Shown piece after piece: positions 36,797 to 46,404 of a stretch of DNA of 64,000 nt. The stretch is from assembly GCF_907165195.1 (NCBI RefSeq), contig NZ_OU015584.1:2261291-2325290 (forward strand), written 5' to 3'. The stretch is from Parvicella tangerina (GTDB lineage: Bacteria; Bacteroidota; Bacteroidia; Flavobacteriales_D; Parvicellaceae). The number at the start of each line of letters is the position of its first letter. Position 1 is the first letter of the stretch. The position numbers and the translations under genes are program-made. Under the pieces are notes generated by a model. That model made no database searches and was not told the DNA's origin. It worked only from the letters and a program-made list of their open reading frames with translations.

Positions 36797-38056
36797 ATGT
36801 CAAACAATATGAAAACAACGCAAACATTCAATGTGCTGTTCTGGATTTACAAATCAAGAACCAAGGTAAACGGCCAGGCTCCCATCTATTGCAGAATTAC
36901 AGTAAATGGTAAGCGTACACAATTTTCGGTAAATCGGGATATCGATCCTAAAAGGTGGATACCGGCTGCCGGAATTGCTAAAGGCACTTCAGAAGAAGCC
37001 CGCACATTAAACGCCTACCTGGACATGGTCAAAGGAGAAATCCACAAACACTATAATCGTTTACTGGCCAGTGGTGAATTCATCTCTGCAGACACAGTTA
37101 AGAATAGCTATCTCGGATTGGGTGAAGAACAAAAAAGCCTGATAGAAACTTTCGAGTATCACAATGATCAGATGAAAGAACTGATTGGGGTTGATGTAGT
37201 AAAAGCTACACATACTAAGTTTGAAACAGTCCTCAAAAAATTGAAGCTCTATCTCAAAAAACAATACAAGCGTTCCGATATACAACTGCAGGAGCTCGAT
37301 CATAAATTCATTGTTGACTTTGAATATTTCTTGAAGGTTGATCAAGATATTGGCCATAATACCGTAATGAAATATATCCGGAATTTGAAAAAAGTGATGA
37401 ACATGGCTGTAATGAATAACTGGCTCGTTAAAAACCCATTCAATAATTTCAAATGTTCAACCAAGAAAGTCAAGCGTGAAATCCTTACAGAAAAAGAACT
37501 GCAAACACTATCCGAGAAAGAATTTCCCATCCAACGCTTGGAAGAAGTTCGCGATATTTTCCTGTTCTGCTGTTTCACAGGTTATGCTTTTGTGGATGTA
37601 GAAAAACTTAGACCCTCAGATGTTGCTTTGGGTATTGATGGTGGCAAGTGGATCTTTACTAACCGGAAAAAGACCGGCACCACTTCCAATGTTCCTCTTT
37701 TGCCTCCGGCACAAGAGATCATTGAGAAATATGCAGAGCATCCTTACTGTATTTCAAAAGGAAAATTACTACCGGTTAAGAGCAATCAAAAAATGAACGC
37801 CTACCTGAAGGAAATTGCAGATGTCTGTAGTATCTCCAAAAAGCTAACCATGCACATTGCCCGTCATACCTTTGCAACAACGGTTACCCTTTCCAATGGC
37901 GTTCCCATTGAAACGGTTTCCCGATTGCTGGGTCACACCAAATTGGCAACTACTCAGATTTACGCCCAGGTGTTGGAACATAAGGTGAGCAGTGACATGA
38001 GTATTTTAAGAGAAAAGTTTGACAAGGAACAAAAAGAAACAAAAATTGCAAATTAG
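36797..38056 (+). CDS. Tyrosine recombinase, IntDOT-like integrase of E2
   Basis: 419 residues. An Arm_DNA_bind/SAM_5-type N-terminus (YKSRTKVNGQAPIYCRITVN) and a catalytic domain with HIARHTF (His353, Arg356), LLGHTKLATTQIYAQV (His and nucleophile Tyr389) and a beta-hairpin Lys (RKKTG). The segment normally holding the first catalytic Arg reads CFTGYAFVDVEKL, without Arg, as known for IntDOT of CTnDOT, which tolerates mismatched core sites. That could explain the att copies differing at their edges. Confidence 0.92.
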   Translation: MSNNMKTTQTFNVLFWIYKSRTKVNGQAPIYCRITVNGKRTQFSVNRDIDPKRWIPAAGIAKGTSEEARTLNAYLDMVKGEIHKHYNRLLASGEFISADTVKNSYLGLGEEQKSLIETFEYHNDQMKELIGVDVVKATHTKFETVLKKLKLYLKKQYKRSDIQLQELDHKFIVDFEYFLKVDQDIGHNTVMKYIRNLKKVMNMAVMNNWLVKNPFNNFKCSTKKVKREILTEKELQTLSEKEFPIQRLEEVRDIFLFCCFTGYAFVDVEKLRPSDVALGIDGGKWIFTNRKKTGTTSNVPLLPPAQEIIEKYAEHPYCISKGKLLPVKSNQKMNAYLKEIADVCSISKKLTMHIARHTFATTVTLSNGVPIETVSRLLGHTKLATTQIYAQVLEHKVSSDMSILREKFDKEQKETKIAN

Positions 38057-38757
38057 GGATTGTAGTAGCTCTTTTTTCCAATAAACTCTTTGCCACTTTT
38101 TAAAACGAAAGTTGTTTCAGAAGTATCACTCCTGAATGAAGAAACAAATTTCTTGTTAAGGACTACAGATCTAGAAATTCGTATAAAGTTATCTGGCAAC
38201 AAATGATGCACCTCTTTAAGTAGAATTCTAATTAACCTCATTGTGCCTTCAACTGTGTGTATTTCGCAGTAATAACCGTCTGCTTTTATCCATTCAATTT
38301 GATCATTTTCAAATAAATGTGATGTTTTGCCTTCTGGTATACAAATTTTATTTGGAAAATGTAGAGACTCCAAAATTGCATACATTTCCTTGGTGGGTGG
38401 ATTTCTATGCTTTAAAGAGCGGTTGACAGCTTGGAACAACCTCTCTTCAGAATAAGGTTTAAGCACATAGTCTAGTGCAAAAACTTCAAAAGCCTTGACA
38501 GCAAAATGATTATATGCTGTAATGAAAATAATAGTTCCCTTATATTCCTCTTTAATTTCGTTCAAAACCTCAAATGAGGTCATGTCCTTTAGTTGAATAT
38601 CCATCAGAAGTATATCGGAATCCGTGGAATCAATTAATTTAATAGCTTCAGATCCAGATGAAGCACTTCCTATCAAATCTAAATCTGAGTGATCATTAAC
38701 AAAACTCTCAAGTCTTCTTCGAGCCGCTCCTTCATCCTCAATAATTAATGCTTTCAT
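38053..38757 (-). CDS. LytTR-family response regulator
   Basis: 234 residues: a receiver (Glu7/Asp8, phospho-acceptor Asp53 in LLMDIQLKD, Lys in VLKPYSEERL) and a C-terminal LytTR DNA-binding domain (CEIHTVEGTMRLIRILLKEV, FIRISRSVVLNKKFV). It overlaps its kinase gene by 4 bp and converges with the integrase gene (4-bp overlap). The likely target is the divergent secreted-hydrolase operon. Confidence 0.93.
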   Translation of the reverse strand: MKALIIEDEGAARRRLESFVNDHSDLDLIGSASSGSEAIKLIDSTDSDILLMDIQLKDMTSFEVLNEIKEEYKGTIIFITAYNHFAVKAFEVFALDYVLKPYSEERLFQAVNRSLKHRNPPTKEMYAILESLHFPNKICIPEGKTSHLFENDQIEWIKADGYYCEIHTVEGTMRLIRILLKEVHHLLPDNFIRISRSVVLNKKFVSSFRSDTSETTFVLKSGKEFIGKKSYYNP

Positions 38758-39803
38758 AGGTCCAAATCACTTATTTCACAAACTACAAAGTCTTCTTCTT
38801 CATATAGATTTATCGTAGATAATTTATTATGATGACTGATTCTCTGTTGAACAATTCTTAAGCCAGTTCCAAATTCTATGTTTTTCCTCAATCGAGAACC
38901 ATTATTCTTAACCCTGATTTTATTCGCACTTATTTCAATGACAATTTTTAAAGTTCGGCTAAATCCTTTAAAACCATGAATTATTGCATTTTCTAATAGA
39001 GGTTGTAATATTAAGGGTGGTATGTCTCTTTTCCCTAGATCAACGTTTTCGTCAATTTGAAAGGTAATTTCCAATTGATCCTCGTAGCGCATTTTCTCAA
39101 TTGATAAATATTTTTCTAAAAACCCAAGTTCTTCTTTTATGGTAATTAAGGCTTGTAGATTGCCCTCTAAGGAGAATCTGAGAAGATCGCTCAATTCAAT
39201 TATTACCTTCTCAGCTTTTTTCGGGTCTTCATTCACAAGTGCTGTTATTCCATTAAGTGCATTAAAAAGAAAGTGTGGATGCAATTTAGACTCCAAAGCC
39301 TGAAGCTTCACTTCTTTCAATTGATTTTCGAGTTCCTTTTGTTTAATCAGAGTTTTTGCCCGTTTATTAACATACTCAACGGCAATATAGATGGCCAGCA
39401 AGAAAAAATAGTTTTTGGCAATATTGTGAAAATCGGTATAGAAGAACCTATGAACAGCATCAGGGAAGGAATCTAGCGCAAGGTTATCTGACCAGAGCGC
39501 AATTTGAAGAAAAATAAAAACTATATAAATAGTAGTATATGTAATACCATGGATAATAAAAAGTGGTATCTGAAGGCCAATTCTTAGTTTCCTTATTCGC
39601 GAAAATACGGGTAGAAGAAATAAGTAAATGAGTAATATACCTATAGTCAGAGAAGTAATAGGATAATAAAATACATCATCCCAATCAAATTTACCTGGCA
39701 AGGTATATTTCACATAAAGTAATTGGAAGAAATTTATGAACACAATAATAATCCAGCTGATTAAAGCTACAGATCCTTGATTTATGTTTTTGTTCTCTTC
39801 CAT
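38754..39803 (-). CDS. LytS-like sensor histidine kinase
   Basis: 349 residues with four membrane helices in the first 150 residues, a short coiled coil, then a His_kinase domain with the dimerisation motif KLHPHFLFNALNGI (phospho-acceptor His177) and an HATPase with LLENAIIHGFKG and GTGLRIVQQRI. There is no extracytoplasmic sensor domain, so the membrane part itself probably senses. First gene of the kinase-regulator pair. Confidence 0.93.
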   Translation of the reverse strand: MEENKNINQGSVALISWIIIVFINFFQLLYVKYTLPGKFDWDDVFYYPITSLTIGILLIYLFLLPVFSRIRKLRIGLQIPLFIIHGITYTTIYIVFIFLQIALWSDNLALDSFPDAVHRFFYTDFHNIAKNYFFLLAIYIAVEYVNKRAKTLIKQKELENQLKEVKLQALESKLHPHFLFNALNGITALVNEDPKKAEKVIIELSDLLRFSLEGNLQALITIKEELGFLEKYLSIEKMRYEDQLEITFQIDENVDLGKRDIPPLILQPLLENAIIHGFKGFSRTLKIVIEISANKIRVKNNGSRLRKNIEFGTGLRIVQQRISHHNKLSTINLYEEEDFVVCEISDLDL

Positions 39804-39953
39804 TTAACAAAATTAGGCTTTCTAGATTACGAGCCGTAAAGACTTAATTCAAAATTAACGAGTCTCACTTCAAAAAAAACACACTTCATATCATTACCAA
39901 TTTATTCTAATAATTTTTAATGAAATTTCCTCTTGAACATTTGAAATCGAGAT

Positions 39954-40373
39954 ATGAAAGTTCTTAACACTTTGTTTCTGGTATTTATTGTCGTTGGTTC
40001 ATATGCGCAATCTAACGATTCTCTTGCTGTTGTTTCAACCACTGAAAAATATATTCAAGCATTTTATCAGAGTAATCCAGATTGGCTAGAGGAAGTTTTG
40101 CATCCAGAACTTATTAAAAGAACAACTAAGTCCTATGGGGACTCACAAGAATTCATTATAACAAATGGAAAGATTGTAATGGTTGAACTTTCAAAAATTT
40201 TTAATTCAAAAGGACAATATAATAACCTGAGTTCTGCAGAAATAGAAGTTTTGGATATAACTGGAAATATGGCCACCGTTAAGCTATTAGCTGAAAAATG
40301 GGTCGACTATTTACATCTTGTAAAACTTAATAATGAATGGAAAATAGTCAATGTAATTTGGACAATGATATAA
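39954..40373 (+). CDS. Secreted NTF2-like (lumazine-binding-type) protein
   Basis: 139 residues with a signal peptide (ending GSYAQ) and an NTF2 cone fold pattern: TTEKYIQAFYQSNPDWLEEV then MATVKLLAEKWVDYLHLVKL and EWKIVNVIW. Such domains bind small molecules in the envelope. First gene of a five-gene run, divergent from lytS-like; the next start lies 8 nt beyond its stop. Confidence 0.8.
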   Translation: MKVLNTLFLVFIVVGSYAQSNDSLAVVSTTEKYIQAFYQSNPDWLEEVLHPELIKRTTKSYGDSQEFIITNGKIVMVELSKIFNSKGQYNNLSSAEIEVLDITGNMATVKLLAEKWVDYLHLVKLNNEWKIVNVIWTMI

Positions 40374-40381
40374 TCGTAAAT

Positions 40382-40816
40382 ATGAATAAAGTAAAAGCAA
40401 TTTTGATAGCTACGGCAGTAGCATTTGTAGTAATGTTCACCTTAGGAGGAGTATGGAATGCACTAATACTTGAAGATTTTTATATATCGAACTCTCCAGA
40501 AATTTTGAGACCTGCTGAGGAGTTTAACCTTGGAGTGATAGCATTAGGTTATCTTATTCTAACCCTTATAATGGCTTTTATAGTGATGGTGAACATGGGC
40601 GAAAACCCAAAATTTGTAGGAGGATTTATGTTTGGAGCTACATTTGGTCTCGCTGCGACTCTTCCATTATACCTGATACTGTTCGGTAGATGGGACTTTT
40701 CTCTAAACTATGCCATGGTAGACACTGGTTGGCATTTTTTTGAACAAGGAATAGGAGGTTTACTAATGACCGCACTTTACTTTAAGCTATATAATCCAAA
40801 AAATATTAATGACTAA
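40382..40816 (+). CDS. Small four-helix membrane protein
   Basis: 144 residues from the ATG at 40382, with four hydrophobic helices (about 6-25, 50-72, 82-102, 117-137). The second gene of the cargo operon; its stop directly abuts the S9 peptidase ATG. It could be a sensor-related or immunity-like membrane partner, but nothing specific is recognised. Confidence 0.7.
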   Translation: MNKVKAILIATAVAFVVMFTLGGVWNALILEDFYISNSPEILRPAEEFNLGVIALGYLILTLIMAFIVMVNMGENPKFVGGFMFGATFGLAATLPLYLILFGRWDFSLNYAMVDTGWHFFEQGIGGLLMTALYFKLYNPKNIND

Positions 40817-42814
40817 ATGAAATTGAACCTTTTATATCCTTTCCTGTTCTGCGCTTTTCTATTAAAAAGCTGTGGTGTAAATGCTCAGTTGGAAAACGAT
40901 TCTAATCTTATTCCTAGAAATGTAATTTTTGATCTTAAGGATCGCAAAGAATTGGTCAAATTATTACCGAATGGATCAACCATCTTCTATGTCAAAGGCG
41001 CATATCAACCTATTCCAGACAATAGAATCTTTTTTAGAAATAAAGCTGATATGCAAAAAGAGTTATCCATCACTTTTACTGGCGCTGTTGGAGACTATAA
41101 GATATTGAACAATTCTCAGATATTAGTTAAGTTGCTGAGTCCACAGGGGCAATCAGTAGAGTTATATTCTTTTAAAGACTCTAGTTCTAATATAATCTTT
41201 AAAGATTTGTATAGAAATATTCGCTGGCTTGCTTTTTCTGAAAATAATCAGTCTGCAGCGTTTGTTGCAATGCCTTTCAATGCAAACCCGATACTTTTCA
41301 CCTATAACTTTGGCACAAACAAAATGGATACCTTGTCCAATGTCGCACAAGGTCATTACCCCTTGTTTTTTGATGATAGTTTGAATGTAGTTGCCGGTGA
41401 AAGAATTGACCAAGAAACAGGAGATAAAATTCTTGCTTACTATAAAAATGGTGAATGGAATGAATTGGTCTCATACAAATGGTCTGCAGAACGATTTCTT
41501 CGACCTGGGCTCAAATCAATAGTTGGCGTAAGTTCAGATGGACAAGAAATTTATTACACTGACAATTCCAATACGGATAGAACGGTTTTGAAATCGTTTG
41601 ATATTGTCTCTGAAGAATCAAAATTATTGATTACAGAGCAAAAATCTGACCTAATGATAAATACATTCATTCTAAATAGCGCATCCGGAAAACCAATAGC
41701 CATGGCAAATCACTATGCCAATAGATCATGGAACGTAATAGACTCAAAATATGAGAAGGATTTTGAAATTTTAGAACAAAAATTTTCTGATTTTCAAGTT
41801 CTAGACATTAGCCCGGACTCAAGATATTGGATCATTGAGGAAATGACAGGTGGTGCGAATGTATCATATATATATGATCAGGAACTAAAGACACATAAGC
41901 GACTGTTTACGGATCATGATGTATTAGAAAAATGTCCTCTTATAAATAGATTTTACAATACTATTGAGTCATATGATGGTTTAGAATTACCAATTCAGTA
42001 CTATCTGTCTGAGAAGTTTGATGAAAATAAAGATGGTATTCCAGATCAAAAAATGCCTGCTATTGTTTATGTCCATGGAGGTCCATGGCAAGGATGGATG
42101 GAGGACTTTTGGCTAATAACAAGACACTTACAACTTCTAGCGGACAGAGGCTATCTTGTAGTTTACGCTCAATTCAGAGGATCTTTAACATATGGGAAGG
42201 AATTCCTAGATGCAGGAAATAATCAATGGGGTGATGGAATGGTCAAAGACAAAGTTACGATTGCCAATTGGCTTGTGGAAGAAAAAAATATTTCAAAAGA
42301 TAAAATTGGCATCTTCGGTTGGTCTTATGGTGGATATGCCGCTCTAGCGGGGGCAGCTTTTTCTCCTGAAACCTATGCCTGTGCTATCAGTTTATACGGG
42401 CCAACATATCTAGATGCTCCACAAGCAGAAAACGCCTTTGGATATTCGCCCAACAGTTTACAGCGAATAGCTGATGTAACTACTGATAAAGGAATGGAAC
42501 TGGCCTATAAACATTCTCCTTTGTATGCTGTAGATAAGATTAATATCCCTATTCTAATGTCAACCGGAGCTAAAGATGATCGCGTTCCTCAAATGCAAAT
42601 GGATAAGATGGCTGAGGCCTTATATAAAAATGATAAAGAGGTAACTTATTTTGTATATCCAGAAGAAGGTCATGATTATGTAACAAAGGAGGCTTGGACA
42701 ACTTTTTGGAGCATTACTGAGCAATTTCTGAGTACCCATTTAGGAGGAATGGCTGAGCCTAAAAACAATGAAGATTATTCAATTTTAGATATGAAATATC
42801 AATCAGAAAATTAA
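40817..42814 (+). CDS. S9 family (prolyl-oligopeptidase-type) peptidase
   Basis: 665 residues. A lipoprotein-like signal (FLLKSC) precedes a beta-propeller (about 40-390) and an alpha/beta hydrolase domain with Ser503 in FGWSYGGYAAL, Asp587/588 in AKDDRVP and His619 in EEGHDY. DPP4/acylaminoacyl-peptidase-like enzymes cut N-terminal di- or acyl-peptides in the periplasm. Starts immediately after the previous stop codon. Confidence 0.9.
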   Translation: MKLNLLYPFLFCAFLLKSCGVNAQLENDSNLIPRNVIFDLKDRKELVKLLPNGSTIFYVKGAYQPIPDNRIFFRNKADMQKELSITFTGAVGDYKILNNSQILVKLLSPQGQSVELYSFKDSSSNIIFKDLYRNIRWLAFSENNQSAAFVAMPFNANPILFTYNFGTNKMDTLSNVAQGHYPLFFDDSLNVVAGERIDQETGDKILAYYKNGEWNELVSYKWSAERFLRPGLKSIVGVSSDGQEIYYTDNSNTDRTVLKSFDIVSEESKLLITEQKSDLMINTFILNSASGKPIAMANHYANRSWNVIDSKYEKDFEILEQKFSDFQVLDISPDSRYWIIEEMTGGANVSYIYDQELKTHKRLFTDHDVLEKCPLINRFYNTIESYDGLELPIQYYLSEKFDENKDGIPDQKMPAIVYVHGGPWQGWMEDFWLITRHLQLLADRGYLVVYAQFRGSLTYGKEFLDAGNNQWGDGMVKDKVTIANWLVEEKNISKDKIGIFGWSYGGYAALAGAAFSPETYACAISLYGPTYLDAPQAENAFGYSPNSLQRIADVTTDKGMELAYKHSPLYAVDKINIPILMSTGAKDDRVPQMQMDKMAEALYKNDKEVTYFVYPEEGHDYVTKEAWTTFWSITEQFLSTHLGGMAEPKNNEDYSILDMKYQSEN

Positions 42815-42819
42815 ACGAA

Positions 42820-44325
42820 ATGAAATTATTTTTAACTCTTGCTCTATCGGCTTTTGCAAGTTGTATCGTTGCTCAGACATATATCGGTGAAGTTCATACC
42901 TCAGAAGGATTTCAATACATGAAATTAGAACTCAAAAAAGACAGTACGTTTATTTCTTTTCCTTATGAATTCAGACAAACTTTTGAGTTTGACAAAAAAG
43001 CTGAGTTACATAAAGCCATAAAAGTCAATGCGCGAGCAGAAAATAGGGAATTTACTTTTAGTAAAATAGGTGCTGAGTATATCGAATTGAACACCGACTT
43101 TACTGGAATAAATCAATCTATAAAATTGGTTAAGCAATTGCCGCCCCTTGAAAAAACAAAACTATCTAGTTATTCGGGTAATTTTATAGATAACAATGGG
43201 AATCGCGTAATTATATATGTTCGCAACGGATATTTACATTTGATGTCCCCTTATACTGAACAGACCGTATCATTAAAGCCTGTTGGGGAAAATAAATTTT
43301 GGAGTACTTCTGGAGAAACAACTGTTTTTAACGAGGATAGTGATATTGGCTTTAGGTCAATAACAATAACCAATAGGTTTGGACAATCCATTCAGCTTCA
43401 AAGATCCCATGAATATACGGTAGTAGAAGAATGGGTAATGGTGGATAATGATTCTCTCTACGTAAACATTTTCATCCCAAATCTGGAAGGAAAGAAACCC
43501 GCTTGTCTTTTATTGCCTGGAGGAGGTGACCGTTCTCAAATGGAGAACTTTGAATATGAAGCACGTCTTTTTGCCTCTTATGGTATAGTGGCTATGACAT
43601 TCGATAAAGGAAGTGTTGGTAAATCTAAAGGTCAAAGCTTTGAAAATTACACGTTCAAAGAAAAGGCGCTTCGTTATCAGCAACTGTTCAAGCATCTCCA
43701 GTTCCATAGTGAAGTAGATTCAAAAAAGACAGGCATACATGGACCCAGTGAAGGTGGTCGCCTGGCATTAATGATGGGAATAAATCTTGGAAATGAAGTA
43801 GCTTTTATCAATGCAACAGCAGCTCCTTTAATGACGTCCTTGGAGGGGCAATTATACGCTGCTAATCATTATAGTAGAAATTTGGGCATGTCAGAAGACG
43901 AAATAGTTACCACCTTAATGATTTGGAAAAATTATTACTCAGGTATTTTGAATGAGAAAATTGACACTACCCATTTTAACACAATTCGTGAATTGCGAAA
44001 CAAATACCAGCAGGCTTTCTTACCTCCTCCGAGTGAAATCATCCCTTTATCTCCAAGGAAAGAAGACTTAATTGACAATAGTGTGGTGACAGATGCCAGC
44101 AAGCTGGTAAGTCCTGTTTTTCTTCAATACGGTGAAAATGATGAACGCGTGGATCCTGTACGATCACTGCAAAATTTTTATCAGAACATTTCAGAGAATT
44201 TGAATATCACAGCTGAGTTGTATAAACGTGGAAATCATTCCATGATGACACCAGAGTTTCAAATATGCAGCGGCTATTCATACGATAAAATAAAGTGGTT
44301 AAAATCAATTGGTATAATAGAATGA
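42820..44325 (+). CDS. Secreted alpha/beta hydrolase
   Basis: 501 residues with a signal peptide (ending IVAQ), a beta-rich N-terminal half (20-200) and a serine hydrolase domain with Ser310 in IHGPSEGGRLAL, an Asp in GENDERVDP and His in GNHSMM. Substrate unknown; esterases or peptidases of this layout are common in Bacteroidota. Five bp behind the S9 peptidase gene; its stop overlaps the next start (ATGA). Confidence 0.87.
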   Translation: MKLFLTLALSAFASCIVAQTYIGEVHTSEGFQYMKLELKKDSTFISFPYEFRQTFEFDKKAELHKAIKVNARAENREFTFSKIGAEYIELNTDFTGINQSIKLVKQLPPLEKTKLSSYSGNFIDNNGNRVIIYVRNGYLHLMSPYTEQTVSLKPVGENKFWSTSGETTVFNEDSDIGFRSITITNRFGQSIQLQRSHEYTVVEEWVMVDNDSLYVNIFIPNLEGKKPACLLLPGGGDRSQMENFEYEARLFASYGIVAMTFDKGSVGKSKGQSFENYTFKEKALRYQQLFKHLQFHSEVDSKKTGIHGPSEGGRLALMMGINLGNEVAFINATAAPLMTSLEGQLYAANHYSRNLGMSEDEIVTTLMIWKNYYSGILNEKIDTTHFNTIRELRNKYQQAFLPPPSEIIPLSPRKEDLIDNSVVTDASKLVSPVFLQYGENDERVDPVRSLQNFYQNISENLNITAELYKRGNHSMMTPEFQICSGYSYDKIKWLKSIGIIE

Positions 44326-44762
44326 AACGAGCGTGCACTTTATTGATCTTGCTTTTTGGGCATTTTTCATTCTGCCAGTCGGACATTGACTCTTTGAACA
44401 CCACTGAGCAAGAAATATTATCCGTAAACAGAGAGATGGAATCAGAATTTAATAATGGAAATTATTCAAAGGTTGGTGAATTCTATGCGGATAGTGCCGC
44501 CATGGTAGGGAACAAAGTGGAAGTGATCGGAAAAGAGAATCTAATAGCGTATTGGGGGAAATTTGAAAATGCCCATAAGTGGAAATTGGAAAATATTGAA
44601 ATAACCGTTTTAAGTCCTGATGTGGTATTACAGAGAGGATATTCGAATATATCATATTATAGCGGTAATGTACTTCAAACAGCGCGTTCTATTTTCTCAT
44701 TAGTTTGGATCAGGACGGAAGATGGATGGAAAATATTAGTGGATCATTTTTCTCCTAGATAA
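44322..44762 (+). CDS. Secreted NTF2-like (DUF4440/SnoaL-type) protein
   Basis: 146 residues from the ATG at 44322, which overlaps the hydrolase stop. Signal peptide ending SFCQ, then the NTF2-like pattern EILSVNREMESEFNNGNYSK, and GWKILVDHFSP at the end. It closes the operon, giving NTF2-like proteins at both ends; they may carry the products of the two hydrolases. Confidence 0.8.
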   Translation: MKRACTLLILLFGHFSFCQSDIDSLNTTEQEILSVNREMESEFNNGNYSKVGEFYADSAAMVGNKVEVIGKENLIAYWGKFENAHKWKLENIEITVLSPDVVLQRGYSNISYYSGNVLQTARSIFSLVWIRTEDGWKILVDHFSPR

Positions 44763-44818
44763 GAAATTTAACGCATGACACATAAGTCATAACTGTATGA
44801 ACTTTAAAACCAATTAAC

Positions 44819-45361
44819 ATGGATGACTTTTTCAAAAAAATGATTTCCAATATGCCAGAAAAAACAGGTAAAACTCTGGAGGAATGGAAAGAAATTCTGT
44901 CAAAAAGAACATTCTCAAAACATTCTGAGGTGGTGAAATTCCTAAAATCTGAATTTGGTGTAACCCATGGCTTTGCTAATACAATCGCTAGTCTAAATAA
45001 AGAAGAAAATCATTCTGAAGAAGATTTAGTAACAACTCAATATAAGGATAAAAAGGAACTAATACCAGTTTACAATGCGCTAATCGATTTTGTAAAATCA
45101 TTGGGCTCTGATATTACAATCACACCCAAAAAAGGCAGTGTAAGCATTATACGAAAAAGACAATTCCTTCTTATCAAACCCGCAACGAAAACTAGAATAG
45201 ATTTAGGGTTTAAATTGAAAGATAAACCCATTACAAAAAGACTGGAAAACTCTGGTCCTTTTGGGACTATGTGCACACATAGAGTTCGCGTATCCAATAT
45301 TTCTGAAATTGATAACGAATTAAAAAAATGGATTATTGAATCGTATGAGAAGTCAATTTAA
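44819..45361 (+). CDS. DUF4287/DUF5655-domain protein
   Basis: 180 residues. The N-terminal DUF4287 helix pair (MPEKTGKTLEEWKEILS, GVTHGFANTIASLN) and the C-terminal DUF5655 (VYNALIDFVKSLG, KKGSVSIIRKRQFLLIKPA). Common cytoplasmic protein of unknown activity. It is 56 bp behind the secreted operon and may be a separate unit. Confidence 0.85.
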   Translation: MDDFFKKMISNMPEKTGKTLEEWKEILSKRTFSKHSEVVKFLKSEFGVTHGFANTIASLNKEENHSEEDLVTTQYKDKKELIPVYNALIDFVKSLGSDITITPKKGSVSIIRKRQFLLIKPATKTRIDLGFKLKDKPITKRLENSGPFGTMCTHRVRVSNISEIDNELKKWIIESYEKSI

Positions 45362-45477
45362 TAATCCTTCGAAACCCTAGTTTATTCTACAATGTGTTTT
45401 ATTCTTCAGATAAATTCATGGATCAACTTTGAAATGTTGCTTGACGTTGTTAGCTAGTTTAAAATAATAATAATCTA

Positions 45478-46314
45478 GTGTGGTACAATAATCTCCTGTC
45501 TGAATTCGACAAAACGCTTTCAGATTATCAGATAGAAATTGATGATATTCTTAAACTATCTGAAGTCTGCACACAATATTCAGAAATCACAATCGGGAGA
45601 CTACGAAAAAAGTTCCTTGAACAGGATCAAGTTACTGTCGCTGAAGAAATCAACTTCTTCAAAAACATCAAGCCACTTTTTGTCTCTCGTTTGATTTATC
45701 ACATCAACGTGTACAACATTGAAACAAATCGGCCTAATGGCTCCATTAAGATCAAGCGTAAATATCTCCAGTTGGAACTCAACAAACTCAAAAACTACTT
45801 TGACGAAAACCTTGAGTTTTATCGGTACTATCGCACCGGAAGCAACTACCTTGATCACAAATATTTTGTTCGAGGGAAACAAGATATCCGTTTAAGCCTG
45901 GACGCTCATGTGTACGAACTGGATCCCGAATTCTGCACCAGCCACGATTTCAAAATTTCAACCATTCTGGCTAACGATCTCCTTCAAGTGCATTTAGAAA
46001 ATGAACTCATGAAACTGGATTTCAACTCTGCCATCAGAGATACCGAACTGGTCCCTAAGAATATGATGCGTTGGACCGGCAGTAAAGTTTCACTAATTGA
46101 ACTCATGTATGCACTCCACCAATCCGGCTCCTTCAACAATGGCCAGACTGACATTAAAAGCATAGCCGCCTACTTTGAAAAGATCTTCGATATCGAACTT
46201 GGAAACTACTACCGAACCTACCTCGAACTACGCATCAGACATAACCCAACCAAGTTCCTTAACACGCTTCAGGATAGTCTACTTCGGAAGATGGAAGAAG
46301 ATGATGAAAAATAA
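45478..46314 (+). CDS. rteC: RteC-domain protein
   Basis: 278 residues from a GTG start; a member of the RteC family, the DNA-binding activator of excision genes in CTnDOT. Helical and basic throughout, with the conserved FVSRLIYHINVYNIE near the middle and YFEKIFDIELGNYYRTYLEL near the end. In CTnDOT, RteC acts under RteAB and turns on xis genes. Here no RteAB is seen; an excisionase-like gene follows 2.5 kb downstream and is the natural target. Confidence 0.88.
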   Translation: MWYNNLLSEFDKTLSDYQIEIDDILKLSEVCTQYSEITIGRLRKKFLEQDQVTVAEEINFFKNIKPLFVSRLIYHINVYNIETNRPNGSIKIKRKYLQLELNKLKNYFDENLEFYRYYRTGSNYLDHKYFVRGKQDIRLSLDAHVYELDPEFCTSHDFKISTILANDLLQVHLENELMKLDFNSAIRDTELVPKNMMRWTGSKVSLIELMYALHQSGSFNNGQTDIKSIAAYFEKIFDIELGNYYRTYLELRIRHNPTKFLNTLQDSLLRKMEEDDEK

Positions 46315-46327
46315 TTTTTTTCAAAAA

Positions 46328-46355
46328 ACCTTTCCTTTTGGAAACTAATATGTTA
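46328..46355 (+). promoter_or_regulatory. Shared upstream motif, copy 1
   Basis: ACCTTTCC followed by TTTTGGAAACTAATATGTTA, with a TTTCC/GGAAA dyad. A close copy at 48080-48106 precedes another gene (common ACCTTT..TTTTGGAAA.TAA.A.GTTA). Possible operator or regulator site; ATG 50 bp downstream. Confidence 0.5.
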
Positions 46356-46404
46356 CAATTGGATATAAGAAGTACTGTAAAAATTAATTGTTTTAAAAAC
46401 ATTC

